DNA of 64,000 nt, taken from TMED14 sp041158165. GTDB taxonomy: Bacteria > Bacteroidota > Bacteroidia > Flavobacteriales > Schleiferiaceae. Shown piece by piece: positions 15,721 through 24,873 of the stretch (its first letter is position 1; each line of letters starts with the position of its first letter). The stretch is from the NCBI GenBank assembly GCA_041158165.1, contig JBEBBW010000001.1, positions 62,001 to 126,000 on the forward strand. The letters are read 5' to 3'. A program made the translations under genes and the position numbers. The notes beneath the pieces are model-generated. The model did not search any database and was not told where the DNA came from. It was given only the letters and a program-made list of their open reading frames with translations.

Positions 15721-18096
15721 ATGGCCCAAAACCTAGTCATCGTCGAATCGCCCGCCAAAGCGAAGACCATCGAAAAATACCTCGGCAGCGCATTCACGGT
15801 GCGCTCCAGCTTTGGCCACATCCGCGATTTGCCCGAGCGCGGAATCGGAATCGACGTCGCCAAAGGCTTCGCTCCGGAGTATGTAGTCAGCGACGACAAA
15901 AAAGATGTAGTAGCCCAGCTCCGCAAGCTGGCCAAGAGCGCCGACACGGTGTGGCTCGCGAGCGATGAGGACCGCGAGGGAGAAGCCATTTCGTGGCACC
16001 TCGCAGAGGCACTGGACCTTGACGTAGCCAAGACCAAGCGCATTGTCTTTCATGAAATTACCAAAACGGCCATCCTTCGCGCCGTTGACAATCCGCGCCA
16101 CATCGACATGAACTTGGTCAACGCCCAGCAGGCCCGGCGCGTACTCGACCGCCTGGTGGGATTTGAGCTCTCGCCCGTACTTTGGAAGAAGGTTCGCCGT
16201 GGCCTTAGTGCCGGCCGCGTGCAGTCGGTCGCAGTGCGCATGATTGTCGAGCGCGAACGCGCCATCGAACACTTCGTTTCGGACATCGACTTCCGCATGG
16301 AGGGCCGCTTCACTGCCCCGAACGGCGCAGGCTTCGCCGCCGAATACCACGGCGACCTCAAGGACCAAGCCGCCGTAGACGCCCTGGCCGCCGCCCTAGG
16401 CCGCGGGGGATTCAGCGTGCGCAGCCTTGAACAGAAAACGGCTCCGCGCAAGCCCGCCGCCCCCTTCACCACGTCGACCCTGCAGCAAGAAGCGTCGCGC
16501 AAGCTGGGAATGGCCGTGAGCCGTACCATGAGCCTCGCCCAAAAGCTCTACGAAAACGGTCACATCACCTACATGCGTACCGATTCGGTGAACCTTTCTG
16601 ACGAAGCCGTGAACGGAGCCCGCAACGCGATCACCGAACTCTACGGAGCCAGCTTTGCCCAAACACGCCGCTACACCACCAAGAGCGCCGGAGCCCAGGA
16701 GGCCCACGAGGCCATCCGCCCGACCAACATGCTGGTGAAGTCCGCCGGCAACGACGCCGCCGAGAAAAAACTCTATGAGCTGATTTGGAAGCGCACCCTG
16801 GCCAGCCAAATGGCCGATGCCCAAATCGACCGCACCGTGGCCCACTTGAGCAATTCCGCCGCCGAATTCATTGCCCGCGGCGAAATGATTGCCTTTGAGG
16901 GCTTTTTAAAGGTGTACCGCGAGGGCGTTGACGAAGAAGAAGACGAGGCCGGAATGCTACCGCCGCTCAAGCAAGGCGACGCAGTAACTCTTGCCAGCGC
17001 AACGGCGACCCAGCGGTTTACCCGCCCTCCGGGCCGTTTCACCGAGGCCACCCTGGTCAAGGCGCTCGAGGAGGAAGGCATCGGACGTCCGTCCACCTAC
17101 GCGCCGACGATTTCAACGATTCAAAATCGGGGCTACGTCGCCAAAGGCGTGCGCGAAGGCGAAGTGCGCCACGTGGCTTTTGCCGAATGGACGGGCGGAA
17201 GCCAATGGAACTGGGGGCAGCGCGAAGAAAAGTTTGGCTCCGACAAAGGCCGACTCGTGCCAACCGACATCGGCAACCTCGTCACCGACTACCTCGTTGC
17301 CCACTTTGGGGGTGTGATGGATTACTCGTTCACCGCTAAAATGGAGGCTCAGTTTGACGAGGTCGCCGAGGGCCGCGCCGAATGGCAGGCCGTGCTCAGC
17401 GATTTTTACGCCAAATTCCACCCGCTGGTCGAAGGTTCCGAAGAAGGCGAGCGTGTTCGTTCGGTGCGCGTCCTCGGAACCCATCCCGAGAGCGGCCGCC
17501 AAGTTTCGGCGCGACTTGCCCGATTTGGCCCTGTGGTCATGCTCGGAGGAGGCGACGGCGACGAGGCCGATGCCAAGTTCGTGGGCATCCCCGAGCCCTA
17601 CACCTTAGACAAAATCACGCTTGCCGAGGCGCTTCAGCTGCTTCGCCTGCCCCGCTTGGTAGGCGAGTACGAAGGCAAACCGATGCGGGCCAACTTCGGA
17701 CGCTTCGGACCCTACATCCAGTGGGACAAGACTTTTGCCAGCATCACCCCACCCGCCACGCCGCTGACGGTCACGACCGAACAAGCCATTGAATTTGTCA
17801 AGGCCAAGTTGGCGGCAGCTCAGGCCTCGCTCCTGAAGACATTTTCGACCCCCAGCGGCGAGGTGGAACTGCGCAAAGGACGCTTCGGCCCCTACCTAAA
17901 GTGGGGCAAGGAAAACGTGAAAATTCCGCGCGGAACCGAACCCGACAGCCTGAGCGTCGACGACGTATTCGAACTCTGCGCCATGCACGCGAGCGCAGCC
18001 CCCGCTGCGAAAGGCCGAGGCCGCAGCACCGGTTCGGCTAAAGCCAAGTCCGCCACGAAGTCTACCGCGCGCAAAACTACCCGCAAAACCAAATAA
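15721..18096 (+). CDS. topA: DNA topoisomerase I
   Basis: 791 residues from the ATG at 15721; the extension to 15676 covers the promoter region. The TOPRIM domain shows NLVIVESPAKAKTIEKYLG and the acidic triad ASDEDREGEAISWHL. The active-site tyrosine lies in ITYMRTDSVNLSDEA. In place of zinc fingers the C-terminus has repeated modules (VGEYEGKPMRANFGRFGPYIQWDK, then GEVELRKGRFGPYLKWGKE) and a Lys/Ser-rich tail. The enzyme relaxes negative supercoils. It lies two bases upstream of the arginase-fold gene; topA next to this gene and gldKLMN is a recurrent Flavobacteriia arrangement. Confidence 0.97.
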   Translation: MAQNLVIVESPAKAKTIEKYLGSAFTVRSSFGHIRDLPERGIGIDVAKGFAPEYVVSDDKKDVVAQLRKLAKSADTVWLASDEDREGEAISWHLAEALDLDVAKTKRIVFHEITKTAILRAVDNPRHIDMNLVNAQQARRVLDRLVGFELSPVLWKKVRRGLSAGRVQSVAVRMIVERERAIEHFVSDIDFRMEGRFTAPNGAGFAAEYHGDLKDQAAVDALAAALGRGGFSVRSLEQKTAPRKPAAPFTTSTLQQEASRKLGMAVSRTMSLAQKLYENGHITYMRTDSVNLSDEAVNGARNAITELYGASFAQTRRYTTKSAGAQEAHEAIRPTNMLVKSAGNDAAEKKLYELIWKRTLASQMADAQIDRTVAHLSNSAAEFIARGEMIAFEGFLKVYREGVDEEEDEAGMLPPLKQGDAVTLASATATQRFTRPPGRFTEATLVKALEEEGIGRPSTYAPTISTIQNRGYVAKGVREGEVRHVAFAEWTGGSQWNWGQREEKFGSDKGRLVPTDIGNLVTDYLVAHFGGVMDYSFTAKMEAQFDEVAEGRAEWQAVLSDFYAKFHPLVEGSEEGERVRSVRVLGTHPESGRQVSARLARFGPVVMLGGGDGDEADAKFVGIPEPYTLDKITLAEALQLLRLPRLVGEYEGKPMRANFGRFGPYIQWDKTFASITPPATPLTVTTEQAIEFVKAKLAAAQASLLKTFSTPSGEVELRKGRFGPYLKWGKENVKIPRGTEPDSLSVDDVFELCAMHASAAPAAKGRGRSTGSAKAKSATKSTARKTTRKTK

Positions 18097-18098
18097 GC

Positions 18099-19229
18099 AT
18101 GGGAACCGAGTGGCTTGAACCCCTTGGGCCGGAGTTTACAGAGGCCTGGCCCCACGAAACCCTAGGCGCCAGCCTTTTGCAGCACGCGGGCGAAGTGCCC
18201 GATCTGCGCGGCGTGTCGATTGCCCTTATCGGGGTTCCCGAGCAGCGCGCAGCGGCCCACGACGTGGCCGACAGCGTTCGGCGCGCCCTTTATCCTTTAT
18301 TCTGGGGCCCCTGGGAAGTACGCGTGGCCGACCTTGGCAACCTTCGGCCGGGCCGCGACCGTGTCGACACGCTCGTTGCCGTTGAGGAATTGGCCTTAGA
18401 AGTGCTCCAGTACGGCTGCATCCCGGTCTTCCTTGGGGCTGATTCCGATTGGCCACTCGGTGTGTACCGTGCGTTTGGCCGCATGGAGCGCACGATCAAC
18501 GCCTGCTTTGTCAACAACCGAATTTCGCTGGGCGACGACCAGGTGCTTCCCGACCGCAGCAACTTGCTCGCCCAAATGCTGACTATGAAGCCGTTCCGGC
18601 TTTTTCACGTGAGCCACCTGGCCCATCAAAGCTATTTTGTCGCGCAATCGGTGCTCGATCTCGCTGAAAAAATGCACCTCGAAGTGCACCGCGTTGGGGA
18701 ACTGCAGCCGATTCAGCGTGCCGAGCCCTGGATTCGCGATGCCGACCTCATGGTAGTGCATAATGCCGCCGTTCGCGCAGCTGACGCTCCGGCCCAGCAC
18801 GAAGCCAACCCCAACGGACTCACCGGCGAATCCTACTGCGCCGTGCTTCGCTACGCTGGCTTTAGCGACAAACTCAGCGCACTCTGCCTGACCGACTTTG
18901 TGGGCGCTCGAGACCTCGACGGCCAAAACGCCCACTTATGGGCCCAAGGCCTTTGGTACTTTATCGATGGCGTGGCTAGTCGCGTGGGCGACTTCCCGCA
19001 ACGCAGCAAGTCCGACTACTTAAGGTTCACGGTCTTGCTACCCCGCGACGAAGGAGAACTGGTTTTTTACAAATCTCCCTTCAGCCAACGATGGTGGATT
19101 GAAGTGGCCAACCACCCCGGAGCAGACGCGCGGCATTCGCTCGTACCCTGCAGCATGGAAGACTATGCTTCCGCGCAAAACGGAGAAATTCCAGCCGTCT
19201 GGTGGCGCATCGTTCGTCGAGGCATTTAG
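18099..19229 (+). CDS. Arginase/formimidoylglutamase-fold protein, probably catalytically inactive
   Basis: 376 residues with overall resemblance to Bacteroidota proteins annotated as formimidoylglutamase: VSIALIGVPEQRAAAHDVADSVRRALYPL, VFLGADSDWPLG, APAQHEANPNGLTGESYCAVLRYAGFSDK, LWYFIDGVASRVGDFP, YKSPFSQRWWIEV. The family's metal-binding motifs are degraded. GGDHS is replaced by GADSDW, DAHxD by HVSHLAHQ, and the later DxD by VVHNAAV. I therefore infer a pseudoenzyme rather than a ureohydrolase. It is only two bases behind topA and 68 bp ahead of porP, so it may be cotranscribed with the T9SS genes. Confidence 0.75.
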   Translation: MGTEWLEPLGPEFTEAWPHETLGASLLQHAGEVPDLRGVSIALIGVPEQRAAAHDVADSVRRALYPLFWGPWEVRVADLGNLRPGRDRVDTLVAVEELALEVLQYGCIPVFLGADSDWPLGVYRAFGRMERTINACFVNNRISLGDDQVLPDRSNLLAQMLTMKPFRLFHVSHLAHQSYFVAQSVLDLAEKMHLEVHRVGELQPIQRAEPWIRDADLMVVHNAAVRAADAPAQHEANPNGLTGESYCAVLRYAGFSDKLSALCLTDFVGARDLDGQNAHLWAQGLWYFIDGVASRVGDFPQRSKSDYLRFTVLLPRDEGELVFYKSPFSQRWWIEVANHPGADARHSLVPCSMEDYASAQNGEIPAVWWRIVRRGI

Positions 19230-19259
19230 TAAAAAGTGCTGTGCAACGCATTTTTTTCC

Positions 19260-19267
19260 TACTTTTA
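19260..19267 (+). promoter_or_regulatory. Possible -7 element TACTTTTA for porP-gldKLMN
   Basis: TACTTTTA differs from TAnnTTTG only in the last base and lies 30 bases before the porP ATG at 19298, in the gap after the arginase-fold gene. Confidence 0.35.
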
Positions 19268-19297
19268 GCGCTGATTCGCTTGACCCTGAACACCCGA

Positions 19298-20239
19298 ATG
19301 ACTCGCATCAAATCCCTCTTTGCAAGCGCAATGGTGCTCATTTCCAGCGCGCTATGGGCGCAGCAGGACGTGCAGTTCACCCAATACTACCACAACCGAC
19401 TAGGGTTCAATCCTGGCGTTGCGGGCAGTGGAGAGGGCATTTGTGTGAACATGGGACAACGATTGCAATGGGTCGGATTTGAAGGCGCACCGAATACGCT
19501 TAATGTAAACGCATCTATTCCTTTAGACGTTTTGCACGGAGGATTAATGGTCAACATTGTCAACGACCGCATTGGTTTTTTTGAAGATGTTTCTGCAGCC
19601 CTTGGCTACGCTTACCAAATGGATTTGGGCGCAGGCCGCCTCGGACTTGGCCTCTCAGTAGACTTCAAAAACAAAAACGTGCGCAACGCACAGTGGATTT
19701 ACCCCGACAACCCCAGCGACCCAGCTGTTGTTGGCAACGGAGCTACTTCATTCACTCCGGAACTCAACTTCGGTGCCTACTACACCACCGACACGTGGTT
19801 TGCTGGGCTCTCAACTTCACGCCTACTTCAAAGTGATGCTCCGTTCTCTGGCAGCAGTGCGCGCTTTAAAAGCACCATGCACTACTTCCTAACCGGTGGC
19901 TACAGCTTTGATTTACCCACCTCTACTCCGATTCGCATCACACCAAGTGTTCTTCTCAAATCAGACCTCAATTCCAATTTGTCTATTGACTTGAATGCGA
20001 ATGCGGTGCTTATGGATAAGATTTATGCAGGACTTGGGTACCGAAATCAAGACGCCATGAGCATCATGCTCGGTTACCAGATCATGCCGTCGCTTCGGGC
20101 TTCGTACTCCTACGACCTGACTACATCTTCTCTAAGTGCTTATTCTTCAGGCTCTCACGAGTTATTTTTGACCTACTGCTTCACTATTGAAATTCCACCG
20201 CGCGTCAACGGTAGCTACCGTAACCCAAGATTTTTGTAA
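19298..20239 (+). CDS. porP: PorP/SprF-family T9SS outer-membrane protein
   Basis: 313 residues from the ATG at 19298. The open frame starts earlier (19202), but only the later ATG gives a clean signal peptide (MTRIKSLFASAMVLISSALWAQQ). The mature start DVQFTQYYHNRLGFNPGVAGS is the hallmark of PorP/SprF proteins, followed by beta-strands of a barrel (LGYAYQMDLGAGRLGLGLSVDF, SIMLGYQIMPSLRASYSYDL). PorP-family barrels sit in the outer membrane and link to GldK/GldN or to secreted filaments. It is the first gene of the porP-gldKLMN operon, 26 bp before gldK. Confidence 0.92.
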   Translation: MTRIKSLFASAMVLISSALWAQQDVQFTQYYHNRLGFNPGVAGSGEGICVNMGQRLQWVGFEGAPNTLNVNASIPLDVLHGGLMVNIVNDRIGFFEDVSAALGYAYQMDLGAGRLGLGLSVDFKNKNVRNAQWIYPDNPSDPAVVGNGATSFTPELNFGAYYTTDTWFAGLSTSRLLQSDAPFSGSSARFKSTMHYFLTGGYSFDLPTSTPIRITPSVLLKSDLNSNLSIDLNANAVLMDKIYAGLGYRNQDAMSIMLGYQIMPSLRASYSYDLTTSSLSAYSSGSHELFLTYCFTIEIPPRVNGSYRNPRFL

Positions 20240-20265
20240 TATCGCGCCCTCAATGACGTTAGACC

Positions 20266-21705
20266 ATGACCATGAAACACTTTAAAATGGTTAAATCCTT
20301 TTCCCTGACCGGGCTAGCCGCGGTCCTTCTCGCTGCCTGTTCAGGCGGAGACCACGGGGAATTGGTTGGCGTACAAAACCGCCCCGACTTCTACCCCTCT
20401 GACCCCTACGGAATGGTGTTCATTCCCCAAGGGCAGTTCGCTATGGGCAACTCCGACGTCGACGTTCCTGCGACCTTGACGGCATCGACCAAATCAGTCT
20501 CGATTCCGGCATTCTACATGGACGAGACCGAAATTACCAACAACGAGTACCGTCAGTTCGTCGACTGGGTTCGCGACTCCATTCTTCGCTACCGCCTTGC
20601 GGAGGGCATGGTTGAAGGCTACGAGTACATCAACTACGCCGACATGAACAACCCCACGTTCTACGAGGAATTCGTTGGCCTGAACTACCCCGATTCGATG
20701 CAGACCTACCTGGACTGGACGCGCCGACTCGTGTGGGACGTTAACCGCTACCCGTCAGAGGAGTACACAGAGATCATCGAGTCAATGTACCTTTCACCTG
20801 AAGAGCGCTTTTTGGGCGGACGCAGCATTGACTCACGCCAGCTGAACTACCTCCATTTTTGGGTAGACAAGCAAAAGGCTGCTTCGAAAGAAAACCGCTG
20901 GCAGAAGGACTTCCGCGACGCAGACGGCAACGGCAAGACCTTCTCGTACCGGGACTACATCAAGAACGGCAAGAAAGAATCAGACCGTTCAAGCTTCTTC
21001 GTGAGCGAAATCGTCAACGTATACCCTGATACCCTTGCGTGGATTTCAGACTTTACCTACTCGTTCAACGAAAACCTTCACGACAACTACTTCTGGCACC
21101 CCGCCTACGACGAGTACCCTGTCGTGGGTGTAAGCTGGAAGCAAGCCACGGCCTTTGCCAACTGGCGCACGCACTACCGCAACACTTACTTGAAGCAGAA
21201 TAACGACTTCATCGAGAACGAGTTCCGCCTTCCGACCGAAGCAGAGTGGGAGTACGCTGCGCGCGGTGGACGCGAACTCACGACCTACCCTTGGGGTGGA
21301 CCGTACACCACCAACAGCAAGGGCTGCTTCTTGGCCAACTTCAAGCCTGGACGCGGTAACCTCGTAGCGGACGGCGGAATGTACCCTGTGCGCGTGCACA
21401 GCTACGAACCCAACGGCTACGGTCTCTACGACATGGCCGGAAACGTTGCGGAATGGACCAGCACCGCTTGGGACGAGGCCTCGTACTTCTACGTAGCCGA
21501 TTTCAGCCCCGACTTCAAGTACAACGCTGCCGAATCAGATCCGGTGACGCTCAAGCGCAAGGTGATTCGCGGTGGTTCGTGGAAAGACGTAGCCATCTTC
21601 ATGCAGAACGGCATGCGCGACTACGAATACCAAGACACTGCTAAATCCTACATCGGCTTCCGCACGGTTCAAAGCTTCCTTGGCCGCGACCGCCGCGATT
21701 TCTAA
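20266..21705 (+). CDS. gldK: T9SS ring lipoprotein GldK
   Basis: 479 residues; an in-frame ATG at 20272 is equally plausible. The lipoprotein signal ends in LLAACSGG. The rest is a formylglycine-generating-enzyme-like (SUMF1) domain: MVFIPQGQFAMGNSD, MDETEITNNEYRQFVDWV, YPVVGVSWKQATAFANWR, RLPTEAEWEYAARGG, MAGNVAEWTSTAW, VIRGGSWKD. GldK/PorK uses this fold structurally and forms, with GldN, the periplasmic ring of the T9SS trans-envelope complex. The position between porP and gldL is the standard one. Confidence 0.96.
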   Translation: MTMKHFKMVKSFSLTGLAAVLLAACSGGDHGELVGVQNRPDFYPSDPYGMVFIPQGQFAMGNSDVDVPATLTASTKSVSIPAFYMDETEITNNEYRQFVDWVRDSILRYRLAEGMVEGYEYINYADMNNPTFYEEFVGLNYPDSMQTYLDWTRRLVWDVNRYPSEEYTEIIESMYLSPEERFLGGRSIDSRQLNYLHFWVDKQKAASKENRWQKDFRDADGNGKTFSYRDYIKNGKKESDRSSFFVSEIVNVYPDTLAWISDFTYSFNENLHDNYFWHPAYDEYPVVGVSWKQATAFANWRTHYRNTYLKQNNDFIENEFRLPTEAEWEYAARGGRELTTYPWGGPYTTNSKGCFLANFKPGRGNLVADGGMYPVRVHSYEPNGYGLYDMAGNVAEWTSTAWDEASYFYVADFSPDFKYNAAESDPVTLKRKVIRGGSWKDVAIFMQNGMRDYEYQDTAKSYIGFRTVQSFLGRDRRDF

Positions 21706-21755
21706 GACTTTTTTCAACAACCAATCTCTCTCTTAACCCTTTAACTCCCTTCACA

Positions 21756-22418
21756 ATGGCTTTAATCGACGTTAACGGCAAGCGCTTTAAGAATTTCATG
21801 ACCAAGCTCTATGGTTTGGGTGCAGCCGTCGTTATTATGGGCGCACTATTCAAAATCCTTCACTTGAAGTTCGCAGACTTGATGCTGATCCTCGGTCTTA
21901 CCACAGAGGCGGTGATTTTCGCCATTTCTGCATTTGAAGCTCAGCCAAAGGACTACGATTGGGCTTTGGTGTACCCCGAATTGGACAACGAGCCTGCTCT
22001 AGAAAAGAAGGCTCGCAAAGGATCCACCGGAACCGTAACCCAAGAGCTCGACCGAATGCTTGAAGAAGCCAAAATCGGACCCGAACTTCTCGAGAGCCTT
22101 TCAGCCGGAATGCGCAAACTCAGTGAGACCGCTGCTTCGTTGAACACAGCTACGGATGCTGCCGGGGCTACTGCCGCCTACAGCCAGCAACTCGGTGCTG
22201 CTGCCAAGAACATGGAGGCCCTCAACGCCCTGTATGCCGTTCAGTTAGAGAATACCACGAGCCAAGTGGACATCCAGAACACGGTAATGGAGAAACTTAG
22301 CGCTTCTGCTCAAAACACTGAAGCACTTGCCGGTGAAGTAACGAAGTTGAGCCAAAACCTGTCGCAGCTGAATTCAGTCTACGGCAACATGCTCGCAGCG
22401 ATGAACGTTCGTTCGTAA
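21756..22418 (+). CDS. gldL: T9SS motor membrane protein GldL
   Basis: 220 residues. The N-terminal quarter holds the two membrane helices (VVIMGALFKILHL and LMLILGLTTEAVIFAISAFE) that form the pentameric stator-like ring around GldM. ISAFEAQPKDYDW just after helix two is typical. The remainder is a cytoplasmic coiled-coil-like helix rich in Ala, Leu, Ser and Glu (QELDRMLEEAKIGPELLESLSAGMRKLSETA). GldL and GldM convert proton-motive force to drive T9SS secretion and gliding. Confidence 0.96.
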   Translation: MALIDVNGKRFKNFMTKLYGLGAAVVIMGALFKILHLKFADLMLILGLTTEAVIFAISAFEAQPKDYDWALVYPELDNEPALEKKARKGSTGTVTQELDRMLEEAKIGPELLESLSAGMRKLSETAASLNTATDAAGATAAYSQQLGAAAKNMEALNALYAVQLENTTSQVDIQNTVMEKLSASAQNTEALAGEVTKLSQNLSQLNSVYGNMLAAMNVRS

Positions 22419-22468
22419 CGAACTGCGCACCATTTATCCACTATTTGTAACCGGATTTATATACCCTA

Positions 22469-23983
22469 ATGGCTTCAGGAAAAATTTCTCCACGTCAGAA
22501 GATGATCAACATGATGTACCTCGTGTTGACCGCCATGCTGGCATTGAACGTATCGAAAGACATTCTCCGTGTACTGGCCAAGCTAGACCTCGGAATGAAC
22601 GCTACGGTCAGCACGGTTGAGCGTGGAACAGCCACTATGTACCAGGCCATCGAGGCCCAAGTTTCTGAAAATCCACGTGCTATTCCTGTCAACGAGCGCG
22701 CCAAAGAAGTTCAGAAGCAGTCAGAGGAAGTTTTCGCCATGATTAAAACGGCCAAAGAAGAGATGATCACCCTGACCGGTGGCATCGACGAAGAAGGTCG
22801 CTACAAGGGTGCAGACAACCGAGATATTGCCGAGAACTATTTGGTTAACGATAAGAGCATCGGAGGAAAAGGCATGGCAAAGGAAATCAAGGAGCGCCTC
22901 CTTGCCTACCGCGCCTTCTTGGAATCACAAACCGACGGCGACGAAACCATGAAAACGGCTATTGCCGAAACCTTCACGTTTGACGATGAGGTTGTCGAGG
23001 GCAAGAAGATGTCGTGGGAGCGCGCCACCTTCGCGGAACTACCACTGGCTGGCATTATTCCATTCTTGACGGACCTGCAGTCGCGCGTGCGCCGCATGGA
23101 AGCCAAGACGGTCGAGCACCTTTACGGCCAAATCGATGCGAACACCTTAAAGTTTGACAACGTGCGCGCCGTGGTGATGCCAAAGAGCACCTACGTAACC
23201 CAAGGTGATTACCTTGAAGCAGACGTGTTCCTAGCTGCATACGACAAGGGCCGCAATCCGCAGTTCATTGGCGTGACTCCGCAGTCTGTGGAAGAAGGCG
23301 TGGGCAAAATCCGCATTCAAGGCTCAGGCAACGGCAGCAAGACCCTGAAGGGCAGCATGCGCGTACCGGGCGGAGACAAGGATTACCCCTTTGAGTTGAC
23401 CTACACCGTGGCACCGCCGAGTGTGGTTATTGCCGCAACGAAGATGAACGTACTGTACCGCAACGTAGACAATCCGATTGAGGTTTCTGTACCTGGTGTA
23501 GCGCCAGAGAACTTGATCGTTTCTGGTCCCGGCATTTCAGGTAAAGCGGGCAATTACGTAGCCGACGTGACGAAAGTTGAGGGTAAAGAAGTAACGATTT
23601 CTGTTTCGGTCAAAGAAAAAGATGGAAAGACTCGCAAGGCTGGGTCAAAAATCTACCGCATCAAGGGTCTTCCTCAAGCCGTTGGTACGGTGTACAAGAA
23701 GAAGGAGGGTATGATTTCTACGAGCCTGCTTTCGAAGGGTATTGTGGAGGCCGAATACCAAGACTTCCCATTTGATCTTCCCTTGTCCGTGACTGCGTTC
23801 GAAATCAAGCTCGAGGGCAAGCCCGCGATTCAAGTTAAAGGCAACAAAGTTCCGAATGACCTGCGCGACCAAATCGAGCGCCTGCGTCCAGGTTCTTCTG
23901 TCTCTATTCGCAAAATCAAGGCGCAGACCCCACAAGGTGCGCGCATTGAAAACATTTCTAACGTAGTACTTGACGTTCAGTAG
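22469..23983 (+). CDS. gldM: T9SS motor protein GldM
   Basis: 504 residues. The N-terminus (GKISPRQKMINMMYLVLTAMLALNVSKDILRV) is the single membrane helix with its conserved flanks. Next comes a helical stalk, and then periplasmic beta-rich D domains (for example AVVMPKSTYVTQGDYLEADVFLAAYDKG). The C-terminus contacts the GldK/N ring in known structures. It lies 50 bp after gldL. It ends one base before the gldN start. Confidence 0.97.
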   Translation: MASGKISPRQKMINMMYLVLTAMLALNVSKDILRVLAKLDLGMNATVSTVERGTATMYQAIEAQVSENPRAIPVNERAKEVQKQSEEVFAMIKTAKEEMITLTGGIDEEGRYKGADNRDIAENYLVNDKSIGGKGMAKEIKERLLAYRAFLESQTDGDETMKTAIAETFTFDDEVVEGKKMSWERATFAELPLAGIIPFLTDLQSRVRRMEAKTVEHLYGQIDANTLKFDNVRAVVMPKSTYVTQGDYLEADVFLAAYDKGRNPQFIGVTPQSVEEGVGKIRIQGSGNGSKTLKGSMRVPGGDKDYPFELTYTVAPPSVVIAATKMNVLYRNVDNPIEVSVPGVAPENLIVSGPGISGKAGNYVADVTKVEGKEVTISVSVKEKDGKTRKAGSKIYRIKGLPQAVGTVYKKKEGMISTSLLSKGIVEAEYQDFPFDLPLSVTAFEIKLEGKPAIQVKGNKVPNDLRDQIERLRPGSSVSIRKIKAQTPQGARIENISNVVLDVQ

Positions 23984-23984
23984 T

Positions 23985-24809
23985 ATGAAAAAGTTCGCTT
24001 CTTTAGTTGCGCTGCTCTTCGTAGGGGTTACCCTCGAAGCCCAAGTGCTTTCTCCGCAAGACGACGGGTTGATTCCGAAGTCTGAAATCCACGTGAGCCA
24101 AGCCCGTGTGATTCCGTACCCCCACCTGCGTCAAGACGACATGCTGTGGTCGCGCCGCAATTGGGAGCGCATTCACACGCTGGAGAAGCTGAACCACCCG
24201 CTCTACTACCCGATTCAGGCTTTGCCCGACCGCAAGTCGCTGTTTGACGTGATGAAGGACGCCATCCTTAGCGAGGGCAGCATCACGGAGGTGTACGACG
24301 ACGACCTCTTCCTTCGTCCGCTGACGATGAGCGAAGTGGGAAACCGCCTGTTCCGCATCGATACAATTCGCGACAACGACGACGGCACCATCCTCGCCAT
24401 TGACTCGATTGAGATCAAGTCCAACAACATCTTGGCTTGGGACATCAAGAGCGACTGGTACTTTGACAAGCAGCGCGGCGAGCTGAAAAACCGTATCATC
24501 GGTATTTCTCCGGTGATCAAGGATCCGCAAGAGGGCGACATCGTCAACTTGTTTTGGGTATGGTTCCCCGATGCACGCCAAGCGTTTTCTACCAACGTGG
24601 CCTACAATCCGAACAACAACACGCGCCGCTTGACGTTTGACCAAATTTTTCAGATGCGCTACTTCAACGCGATCGTGATGAAGGAGGACAACGTGTACGA
24701 TCGGGAGATTAAGGACTACAAGGCCAATAATCCGATGGAGCAGTTGCTTGAGTCCAAGCGCATTCGCGAAGACATTCGCAACCGCGAACACGACTACTGG
24801 CAGTTCTAA
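23985..24809 (+). CDS. gldN: T9SS ring protein GldN
   Basis: 274 residues from the ATG at 23985; the ATG at 23970 lies inside gldM. A signal peptide (MKKFASLVALLFVGVTLEAQ) is followed by VIPYPHLRQDDMLWSRRNWERIHTLEKLNHPLYYP and ending in YKANNPMEQLLESKRIREDIRNREHDYWQF, both family hallmarks. GldN pairs with GldK in the periplasmic ring. It is the last gene of the operon, followed 22 bases on by a strong terminator. Confidence 0.96.
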   Translation: MKKFASLVALLFVGVTLEAQVLSPQDDGLIPKSEIHVSQARVIPYPHLRQDDMLWSRRNWERIHTLEKLNHPLYYPIQALPDRKSLFDVMKDAILSEGSITEVYDDDLFLRPLTMSEVGNRLFRIDTIRDNDDGTILAIDSIEIKSNNILAWDIKSDWYFDKQRGELKNRIIGISPVIKDPQEGDIVNLFWVWFPDARQAFSTNVAYNPNNNTRRLTFDQIFQMRYFNAIVMKEDNVYDREIKDYKANNPMEQLLESKRIREDIRNREHDYWQF

Positions 24810-24831
24810 GTGGACCACGCCAACGCCAAAG

Positions 24832-24859
24832 GCCACCCCTGCGCGGGTGGCTTTTTTTT
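24832..24859 (+). terminator. Rho-independent terminator of the porP-gldKLMN operon
   Basis: GCCACCC (24832-24838) and GGGTGGC (24845-24851) form a perfect 7-bp stem with a 6-base loop, followed by eight T residues. Confidence 0.92.
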
Positions 24860-24873
24860 GCCCCTATTGCGCC

